A stretch of 10,899 nucleotides of DNA from Planctomycetota bacterium (GTDB lineage: Bacteria > Planctomycetota > B15-G4). The stretch spans positions 1-10,899 of the forward strand of contig QNBX01000150.1 of the NCBI GenBank assembly GCA_003644265.1, read 5' to 3'. The stretch's first letter is position 1. The number at the start of each line of letters is the position of its first letter. Below the pieces are notes generated by a model that saw nothing but the letters and a program-made list of their open reading frames with translations, was not told the origin of the DNA and made no database searches. The position numbers were made by a program, and so were the translations under genes. Shown piece after piece: positions 1 through 6,031 of this stretch.

Positions 1-186
1 GGGCGAGGGGGGCGAGCAGGGGGGCAGGCAGTTGGCGTCGTGCGGGCGAAGCCGATGACGTGATGATGCGATCGGCGCAGGCGACGTGCCGGCGAGCATG
101 GTACGCGCCGGCGTCGCGAGCGAGCGCGGGACACGGACACGTCAAGCGCGCGGGTTTGGCCGCTGGGCTTGGCGGACACCCGCCGG

Positions 187-200
187 CGCCGTCAACGGCG
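187..200. repeat. Small inverted repeat upstream of the nuclease operon
   Basis: The two arms CGCCGT and ACGGCG pair perfectly around a 2-nt centre. The repeat lies 25 bp upstream of the -10-like hexamer at 225-230, where an operator could sit. It is short, and such repeats arise easily in GC-rich DNA, so a regulatory role is only a suggestion. The rest of 1-239 holds no gene I can support. Confidence 0.25.
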
Positions 201-224
201 TGGGGAATCGGAGCGCGGCTGTCG

Positions 225-239
225 TAGGATTCAGCCCTC
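225..239 (+). promoter_or_regulatory. Putative -10 element giving a leaderless or near-leaderless mRNA
   Basis: TAGGAT at 225-230 matches four of six positions of the TATAAT consensus and ends 9 nt before the ATG at 240. A transcript starting 7 to 9 nt after the hexamer would have almost no 5' leader. The bases before the ATG (TCAGCCCTC) contain no Shine-Dalgarno sequence, which fits. No good -35 is visible at 16-18 bp spacing. The TAG at 225-227 is also an in-frame stop, so the coding region cannot extend upstream of 240. Confidence 0.4.
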
Positions 240-1562
240 ATGGCTGGCCACGATCGAGCTCCCGCGGAGGACGTGCTCTTCGTGGGCGACGTGCACCTGG
301 GGCGACGGCCGGTGGGGCTCGACGAGGTGCTGCAAGATCTCGGGCTCTCGCCGCAGGAGCTCTCGCCCGCCGCCGCGCTGAAGAACTTGGTGGAGTACGC
401 GCTGCAGCGTCCTCCGCGCGCGGTGGTGTTCGCGGGCGATCTGGTCGATCAGGACGACGACCGCTTCGAGGCCTACGCGATCCTCGAGCGCGAGGTCGCG
501 CGGCTGCGCGCCGCCGAGATCCCCGTGCTGGCGGTGGCGGGTAACCACGACAGCCTGGTGCTGCCGCGGCTCATCGAACGGGTGCAGGGTGTCAAGCTGC
601 TGGGCGCCGGCGGCGTCTGGGAGCGCCACGAGTTGGAGGGCGCGGGGCCGCCGATGGACCTGCTGGGATGGTCGTTCCCCGGGCGCCACATGACCAGCTG
701 TCCGCTCGACGACGCGTCGTTCGCCCCTGCGTGGGCGAGCCTGGGTCCCGACGCCACCTGCATCGGCGTGGTGCACGGCGACCTCGGCGCGTCGGCCTCC
801 AAGTACGCCCCGATCCCGCGCGATCGGCTCGACGACAGCGCGCTGGCCGCCTGGTTCCTGGGGCACGTACATCGGCCGGACGATCTCAGCGGAGGCCGGC
901 CCGTCGGCTACCTGGGATCGCTGACCGGCCTGCACTCCAACGAGACCGGGCCCCACGGCCCCTGGCGGGTGCGCCCGCTCGATGGGGGCGTGCAGGCCGA
1001 GCAGGTGCTGCTGGCGCCCGTGCGCTGGGAGACGCTGGAGGTCCAGCTGAACGATGACGACGTGCGCGACGCCGAGGAGCTGTACGCGCGCATCGAGGCC
1101 TCGCTGCGTGAACAGCTGGGCGCCGACGAGGCGCTGCGGCAGGAAGCGTTGCGACTGGTGGTGGTCGAGGCGCAGCTCACGGGGCGCCTCTCCGATCGAA
1201 GCGTCGTGAGCGAGCGGCAAGGCGCGCACCAGCCGCGCGACCTGGTCTTCCAGTTCGATGACATTCCCGTGATCGTGCGGCGTCTCGAGGACAAGACCCG
1301 GACGGCCATCGACCTGGTGTCGTTGGCCGGGGAGTCCTCGGCCATCGGTCACGTGGCGGGGCGTTTGCTCAAGCTGGATGCGGGTCGCGCCGACGACGCG
1401 CTCATGCACGCACGCGAGACGATTCAGACCGTAGCGAGCGGTCACTGGGGTGTGGAGGACGACGAGCAGCCCCTGCCGCCGGCGCAGGAGCTGCTCGAAC
1501 GCGCGGCCTGGAGCGTGCTGGACGTGTTGCTCGCCCAGCGCGACGAGGCGGCGCGGTCATGA
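240..1562 (+). CDS. Metallophosphoesterase, SbcD/Mre11/YhaO-like DNA nuclease subunit
   Basis: This 440-residue protein is a calcineurin-type phosphoesterase, the nuclease partner of the Rad50/SbcC-like ATPase encoded next. All metal-binding motifs of the family are visible in order: GDVHLG at 16-21 (D17, H19), GDLVD at 66-70, GNHD at 101-104, VHGD near H179, and GHVH at 208-211. By family knowledge these bind two Mn/Mg-type ions and cleave DNA phosphodiesters at ends or hairpins. Residues 220-440 are a less conserved capping or ATPase-binding region with acidic helices. The length is like YhaO and SbcD (about 400 residues). The ATG at 240 is chosen because an in-frame TAG lies five codons upstream and the first motif begins at residue 16; GTG codons at 273 and 282 are poorer alternatives that would erode the first beta strand. 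The stop overlaps the next start as ATGA, so the two are probably translationally coupled. The pairing favours a YhaO/SbcD role over a general phosphatase; SbcD versus YhaO cannot be decided here. Confidence 0.9.
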   Translation: MAGHDRAPAEDVLFVGDVHLGRRPVGLDEVLQDLGLSPQELSPAAALKNLVEYALQRPPRAVVFAGDLVDQDDDRFEAYAILEREVARLRAAEIPVLAVAGNHDSLVLPRLIERVQGVKLLGAGGVWERHELEGAGPPMDLLGWSFPGRHMTSCPLDDASFAPAWASLGPDATCIGVVHGDLGASASKYAPIPRDRLDDSALAAWFLGHVHRPDDLSGGRPVGYLGSLTGLHSNETGPHGPWRVRPLDGGVQAEQVLLAPVRWETLEVQLNDDDVRDAEELYARIEASLREQLGADEALRQEALRLVVVEAQLTGRLSDRSVVSERQGAHQPRDLVFQFDDIPVIVRRLEDKTRTAIDLVSLAGESSAIGHVAGRLLKLDAGRADDALMHARETIQTVASGHWGVEDDEQPLPPAQELLERAAWSVLDVLLAQRDEAARS

Positions 1563-4500
1563 GAGTCGAGCGCCTGCACATCGAGGAGGCGCCCGGGCTG
1601 CCCGATGGCCTGCCTGAGCTCGAGCTGGAACCCGGGCTGACCGTCATCGTCGGTCCGAACGCGTCGGGCAAATCGACCCTGGCCCGCGTGCTGCGCGAGC
1701 TGCTCTGGCCCACATCGGAGGGCTCGGGCGCCTCGGCGCGGTCGCGCTGGGCCGTGAGCGACGGCACGCACAGCGCCCGTCTGTCCGCCGGGCATGTCTC
1801 GTGGCAGCCTCACCTGGACTCGCCGCCGCCGCGGGGCGCCGCGGGCCTGGCCCGCTTCTCCGTGCGCACCCTGCTGGACGACGACGACGGCGACGATCAG
1901 CAGCTCGGGCAGCGCATCGCGCGGGAGTTGGCCGGGGGGCTCGACCTGCCGGCGGCCGCGGGCGCGTTTGATCGGGCGGCGCGCTTGGCAAAGAACCACA
2001 AGCTGTCCAAGGCGCGCGCGAGCGCCCGGCGCGAGCTCCAGCTGGCCAAGGGCTCCACCGGCGAACTGGCGACGAAGGACCGCAAGCTGGCGCTGTTGCT
2101 GCAGGAAATCGACGCCACCCGCGGCGCGTCGAAGCGCAAGCAAGCGGCCGAGCTGCTGCGCGAGCTGTTGCTGGCCCTCGATGCGCTGGCCGGACTGGAG
2201 CGCGAGGAATTCGCGACCGGCCTCGACCAGCTCGTAGGAGACGAGATCGACCGGAGCCAGGAGCTGGCCGGGGAGCTGGAGCGTCTGGGGGTCAGCGCCA
2301 CCGATCTGGAGTCGCAGTTCGCCGCCCTGGCAACGACGATCGACACGAACGCGTTCCCGGGCGATCCGCCGGGGCGGCAGGCGCTGGACGCCTGGACGAC
2401 GAGGCTCCGTACGCTCGCGCTCACGGCCGACAGGCTCCCAGGCCTGAGTGTTGGCGTCGCGAGCGCTGACACGTGCCTCGCCGAGCGGCGCGCCGCGGTC
2501 TCTGCCGTCACGATCGACGACATCGAGTCCACCGGTGCGGACGGCGCCAGCGCCGACGACGCGACCGACACGGCAGGCCGAGGGCTGTCGGCCTCCAGCC
2601 TCGACGAGCTGGCGCGGTCCATCGGCGATGTTCGCGAGGCAGAGGCCGAGCTGAAGACGCAGTGCGCAGCGGTGTCCACCTGGGAGCGTTGGGCGCAGGC
2701 CGGAGGCGACGACGCCGACTCCCTCCGGAGCGCGATCAACGGGCTGCGAGGCTGGCTGCGGTCTTCCGTGGGGGGGCCGGCTGGTGACCGCGCTCCCGCG
2801 AGTCACGAAGCGCCCGCGCCCAAGGTCCTGGCGTGGGCGCTGCTGGCAGCGGGCTTCGTGTGCGTCGTGGTCGCTGCGACGATGGACGTCCCGTGGTTGG
2901 CCGCGGGCCTGGCGCTCTCGGGGTGGGGGGGGGCGCTGCTGCGGCGGCCTGCCGCCCCACGCGACGACGCACCGTCCGACAGCGGTCACGCGCGCGCAGC
3001 GTTCGAGGCGACCATCCAGAGCACACCGCACGCGCCGTCGACGTGGGAGGTCAGCGCCGTCGAACAGCACCTCACCCGGCTGCAGAGGCGACTTGTCGAG
3101 CTTGATCTGTCTGCCCGCGCGCACGAGCAGCTCGAGACGGCGCGGCAGTTGCGGAGTGAGGCTGAGCAGCGCGCCGAAGCGACGGCCGACGCGCGGCGGG
3201 AGGTCGCCGCGCGGGTCGGGTCGTCTCAAGACTTCGTCGAGTTGGGCGCGGTGAGCCAGGCCCACGCGCTGATGGCCTGGCGCGACGCTCGCGCGGAGCA
3301 CACGCAGCTGTCGGCGAAGCTCGAGGAGACGCAGCGAGCGGTGGACAAACAGCTCGCCGCGTGCGTCGCCTGGCTCGCGACCCAGGGCTGTGACGCTCCC
3401 ACTGATGTGGCCGCGGCCCAGGCTGAGCTGGACGTGCTGGGTCGCCGCTGCACGGACCTGACCGACGCCCGTAAGCAGGCCGGCCGTGTTCGGGGCGAGC
3501 AACGCAAGAACCAGAAGGCACTCGACTTGGCCGACGAGGAGTCTGACGCACTCTGGGAGCGCGCGAAGATCGAGCGCGGTAAAGTCGCTGCCCTGGCCCA
3601 ACGCCTGCGCGAACACGAGCGCTGGGTGACGCATCAAGGCAGTCTGTGGGAAGCACGCAAGGGCGTCGACAGCTGCCGCGTTCGCTTCGCCCAGGCAGCC
3701 GACCTGCCCCAGCTCGACGGCACCGCGCCCGAGAAGGCCACGCTCGAGCAGGTCGACGGCTGGATCGCCGCGCTCGACGAAGAGGCCGAGACCTTCGGTG
3801 AGCTGAACTCAAGCGCCGGCGGCATCCAAGAGGCGCTGCGCTCCGCCAGGCGGGGTCATGACTTCGCGAACGCCCTGGCGGCGACGGTCGCTGCCGAGCA
3901 GGAGGTGGCCGACGAACGCGAGCGGGCCGTGGTCGATGCCCTCGCCCGGAGCCTGCTGGATGAGGCGCGCGAGCAGCACGAGACGGCCCACGCGCCGCCC
4001 ACCTTGCAGCGGGCGCAGGAGCGCTTCTCCCAGTTCACGCAGGGGCACTGGCGGCTCGAAGTCAACGACGGCGCCTTCTGCGCCCGCGATGTCAGTGAGG
4101 GCCAGACGCGCTCTTTGGCCGAGCTCTCCGATGGCACGCGCGCGCAGCTGCTGCTGGCCGTGCGCCTGGCCGCCCTGCAAGAGATGGAGGCGCCGGGCGA
4201 GCCGCTGCCCGTGTGCCTGGACGAGACCCTCTCGATCGCGGACCCGGTGCGCTTTGAGGCCATCGCGTCGGCGCTGCTCAAGCTGGCCGACGGCGGTCGC
4301 CAGATCCTCTACTTCACGGCCAATCCGGGCGAGGTCGCCCAGTGGGCCCAGGTCTGCAAGCAGCGCGACAGGCCCGCGCCTCACGTGCTCGACCTGGCCG
4401 TGCTGGGCGGCGCGCCGGTGGACTGGGGTGGCGAGCTGCCCGCCGTGCCGCCCGAGCCCGAGCGCGTGCCCGACCCCGACGGCATGACGAACGAGCAGTA

Positions 4501-5119
4501 CGCCCAGCTGCTGAGCGTGCGGGCGCCCGACGGGTTCCGGGAGGTCGGCTCGTGGCACCTCTACATCGGCGCGCATGACGACCTCGAGGCCCTGGCCATC
4601 TGCATGCGGTTCGGCATCAAGACCCTTGGGCACTGGCAAGAGGCGTCGCGGCGAGGAGCCGCAGCTCCCGAGATCCCCGCAGATGTCGCGGGTCGCTTCA
4701 GCGCGCGCGCTGCCCTGGCCCAGGCCGTGGTCGACGGGTGGCGCACTGGGCGCGGTCGCCCGGTCACCTGGGACGACGTGCAGAGCAGCGGTGCGGTCTC
4801 TGAAAACTTCGCGCAGCAGGTGCGTGACCTGCTGAAGCAGCACGCGCGCGACCCCGCCGCGTTTGTCGAGGCGGTGCGCCGGCTCGATCGTTTTCGTGCT
4901 GCGAAGGCAGATCAGCTCAGCGAGAAGCTCGATCAGCTCGGCTGTCTGCCCCAGGGTGCCGTGCTCCTGATCGAGGATCTGGTGCGGCGCTCGCTCCAGG
5001 CCGCGCCCGACGCCGTGCAGCTGTTGGGTCCGGAGCAGGCTGCGGTCTTCGTCACCTGGCTGAACGAGCTGCTGTGCCGCCCCGCGCCGTCACGCCTCTC
5101 GCCCGACGAGCTGAGCTAA
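1559..5119 (+). CDS. SMC/Rad50-like AAA ATPase, SbcC/YhaN-type, with putative central TM hairpin and long C-terminal extension
   Basis: This 1186-residue ATPase is the probable motor partner of the upstream nuclease. The N-terminal half-domain has a Walker A, GPNASGKST, at 32-40. Residues about 130-400 and 465-830 are rich in Glu, Arg, Leu and Ala and look like antiparallel coiled coils. The C-terminal half has an ABC signature-like LSDGT at 856-860 and a Walker B, LPVCLDE, at 883-889 with D888 and the catalytic E889. Three features are unusual. No CxxC zinc hook is visible; instead residues about 423-462 form two hydrophobic stretches split by a short polar turn, a likely membrane hairpin. 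The H-loop position reads ILYFTANP (917-924), with N922 where I expect His. After the ATPase core, about 255 residues (930-1186) form an extension with a Pro-rich linker and a largely helical part. The start is fixed by ATGA coupling and a GAGG 10 nt upstream. By analogy it acts in DNA repair or end processing, perhaps at the membrane. ATPase identity is firm; the function is inferred. Confidence 0.88.
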   Translation: MRVERLHIEEAPGLPDGLPELELEPGLTVIVGPNASGKSTLARVLRELLWPTSEGSGASARSRWAVSDGTHSARLSAGHVSWQPHLDSPPPRGAAGLARFSVRTLLDDDDGDDQQLGQRIARELAGGLDLPAAAGAFDRAARLAKNHKLSKARASARRELQLAKGSTGELATKDRKLALLLQEIDATRGASKRKQAAELLRELLLALDALAGLEREEFATGLDQLVGDEIDRSQELAGELERLGVSATDLESQFAALATTIDTNAFPGDPPGRQALDAWTTRLRTLALTADRLPGLSVGVASADTCLAERRAAVSAVTIDDIESTGADGASADDATDTAGRGLSASSLDELARSIGDVREAEAELKTQCAAVSTWERWAQAGGDDADSLRSAINGLRGWLRSSVGGPAGDRAPASHEAPAPKVLAWALLAAGFVCVVVAATMDVPWLAAGLALSGWGGALLRRPAAPRDDAPSDSGHARAAFEATIQSTPHAPSTWEVSAVEQHLTRLQRRLVELDLSARAHEQLETARQLRSEAEQRAEATADARREVAARVGSSQDFVELGAVSQAHALMAWRDARAEHTQLSAKLEETQRAVDKQLAACVAWLATQGCDAPTDVAAAQAELDVLGRRCTDLTDARKQAGRVRGEQRKNQKALDLADEESDALWERAKIERGKVAALAQRLREHERWVTHQGSLWEARKGVDSCRVRFAQAADLPQLDGTAPEKATLEQVDGWIAALDEEAETFGELNSSAGGIQEALRSARRGHDFANALAATVAAEQEVADERERAVVDALARSLLDEAREQHETAHAPPTLQRAQERFSQFTQGHWRLEVNDGAFCARDVSEGQTRSLAELSDGTRAQLLLAVRLAALQEMEAPGEPLPVCLDETLSIADPVRFEAIASALLKLADGGRQILYFTANPGEVAQWAQVCKQRDRPAPHVLDLAVLGGAPVDWGGELPAVPPEPERVPDPDGMTNEQYAQLLSVRAPDGFREVGSWHLYIGAHDDLEALAICMRFGIKTLGHWQEASRRGAAAPEIPADVAGRFSARAALAQAVVDGWRTGRGRPVTWDDVQSSGAVSENFAQQVRDLLKQHARDPAAFVEAVRRLDRFRAAKADQLSEKLDQLGCLPQGAVLLIEDLVRRSLQAAPDAVQLLGPEQAAVFVTWLNELLCRPAPSRLSPDELS

Positions 5120-5188
5120 GCGGCGGCCGCGCCCGCTCCGTCTGCACGGCATCGCCCGGCACGCCCCAGAGTGTAGGCTGATGGCCGA

Positions 5189-5198
5189 CCAGCGCTGG
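5189..5198. repeat. Perfect 10-bp palindrome upstream of aqpZ
   Basis: CCAGCGCTGG reads the same on both strands. It lies in the 200-bp gap before aqpZ, downstream of a weak -10-like TAGGCT at 5174-5179 that has no recognisable -35. It could be an operator half or simply a chance GC-rich palindrome. Confidence 0.2.
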
Positions 5199-5234
5199 GT
5201 GCTGGACTCACAGTCCCACGGTGGCTGTCGCTAG

Positions 5235-5261
5235 GCGTCGCTTGGGGCTCTGCCCCGACGC
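5235..5261 (+). promoter_or_regulatory. GC-rich hairpin in the gap between the ATPase gene and aqpZ
   Basis: An outer stem, GCGTCG (5235-5240) with CGACGC (5256-5261), encloses an inner stem, GGGC (5245-5248) with GCCC (5252-5255), around a TCT loop, with a 4-nt bulge on the left side. It starts 115 bp after the ATPase stop and ends 58 bp before aqpZ. It could act as a terminator for the upstream operon or as a structured aqpZ leader. There is no U-tract after it, so a classical intrinsic terminator is not shown. Confidence 0.4.
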
Positions 5262-5307
5262 GCTGGGCTGCTGCCGGCGATCGTAGCGGGGCATCGAATC
5301 GACACGT

Positions 5308-5311
5308 GGAG
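5308..5311 (+). promoter_or_regulatory. Shine-Dalgarno site of aqpZ
   Basis: GGAG lies 8 nt before the ATG at 5320, a normal spacing, and supports that start. The nuclease operon's first gene has no such site, so the two genes appear to be initiated differently. Confidence 0.6.
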
Positions 5312-5319
5312 CAGCACGC

Positions 5320-6009
5320 ATGACGGCGCTCATCGCTGAGTTCATCGGGACGTTCTGGTTGGTGCTGGGAGGCTGCGGCAGCGCGGTCCTGGCGGCGGCG
5401 TTCCCGGAGGTGGGTATCGGGCTGCTCGGCGTGTCGTTCGCGTTCGGTCTCACGGTGCTGACCATGGCCTACGCCATCGGGCACGTGTCCGGCTGCCACC
5501 TCAACCCGGCGGTCTCCGTCGGGCTGTGCGTGAGCGGGCGCTTCCCTGCGTCGAAGCTGGTGCCGTACATCCTGGTGCAGGTGCTGGGCGCGGTGGCGGC
5601 GGGGGGCGTGCTCTACCTGATCGCCAGCGGACAGGCGGGCTTCGATGTCACGGCGGGCTTCGCGTCCAACGGCTTCGGTGAGCACTCGCCCGGTGGCTTC
5701 TCCATGCAGGCGGCGCTGATCACCGAGGTGGTCATGACCATGATGTTCCTGTTCATCATCCTGGGCGCGACGGACGAGCGCGCGCCGGCGGGCATGGCGC
5801 CGTTGGCCATCGGCCTGGGCCTGACACTGATCCACCTGGTGAGCATCCCCGTCACCAACACCTCCGTGAACCCGGCGCGCAGCACGGGCGTGGCGCTCTT
5901 CGCCGGCGGCTGGGCGGTATCCCAGCTCTGGCTCTTCTGGGTGGCACCCATCGTGGGTGGCGTGCTGGGGGCGCTGGCCTATCGCGTGGTGGGGCGCGCC
6001 GACGACTGA
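5320..6009 (+). CDS. aqpZ: Aquaporin Z, water channel
   Basis: The 229-residue protein is a six-helix integral membrane channel that conducts water across the cytoplasmic membrane. Both half-helix signatures are intact: NPA at 62-64 and NPA at 184-186 (NPARST). The aromatic/Arg selectivity filter of water-only channels is complete, with F42, H172, T181 and R187, matching F43, H174, T183 and R189 of E. coli AqpZ as I recall them. Glycerol facilitators lack the His, so a GlpF assignment is unlikely. Length equals the family norm (about 230). Stretches such as [15 protein letters not shown] and [14 protein letters not shown] are near-identical to proteobacterial AqpZ from memory. The start is supported by GGAG 8 nt upstream and by the first helix beginning at once. 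The gene stands alone, convergent with the sulfatase-fold gene only 22 bp away, and no recognisable terminator sits in that gap. The likely role is osmotic adjustment. Confidence 0.96.
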   Translation: MTALIAEFIGTFWLVLGGCGSAVLAAAFPEVGIGLLGVSFAFGLTVLTMAYAIGHVSGCHLNPAVSVGLCVSGRFPASKLVPYILVQVLGAVAAGGVLYLIASGQAGFDVTAGFASNGFGEHSPGGFSMQAALITEVVMTMMFLFIILGATDERAPAGMAPLAIGLGLTLIHLVSIPVTNTSVNPARSTGVALFAGGWAVSQLWLFWVAPIVGGVLGALAYRVVGRADD

Positions 6010-6031
6010 GCGACGCGGCGACCGGCGCCCG

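Noticed and set aside
1..28. G-rich left edge with three G-runs as a G-quadruplex.
   Set aside because: Only three runs of three or more G with short loops are present in the window. A fourth tract would be needed, so the canonical motif is not met.
1..101. A minus-strand frame open to the left edge, starting at the CAT at 99-101.
   Set aside because: The translation is short and Pro/Cys-rich from a C-rich strand (MLAGTSPAP, ending CPPCSPPSP). It has no visible ribosome site, and nothing supports it as coding.
231..1445. A 404-codon minus-strand frame antisense to the nuclease gene.
   Set aside because: It is low-complexity, His/Arg/Gln-rich shadow sequence. The plus strand shows all five phosphoesterase motifs.
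1442..3637. A 731-codon open frame on the minus strand, antisense to the ATPase gene.
   Set aside because: Its composition is rich in Arg, Ala, Gln and Gly with no motifs, as expected for antisense frames in GC-rich genes. The plus strand carries a complete ATPase.
240..5119. The nuclease/ATPase pair as an anti-phage defence system.
   Set aside because: No defence genes, integrase or mobile-element signs flank it. A housekeeping DNA-repair role of the SbcCD/YhaON kind explains the pair more simply.
5284..5305. A TCGAATC string before aqpZ resembling a tRNA T-loop.
   Set aside because: There is no flanking T-stem, acceptor stem or anticodon arm, so it is not a tRNA.
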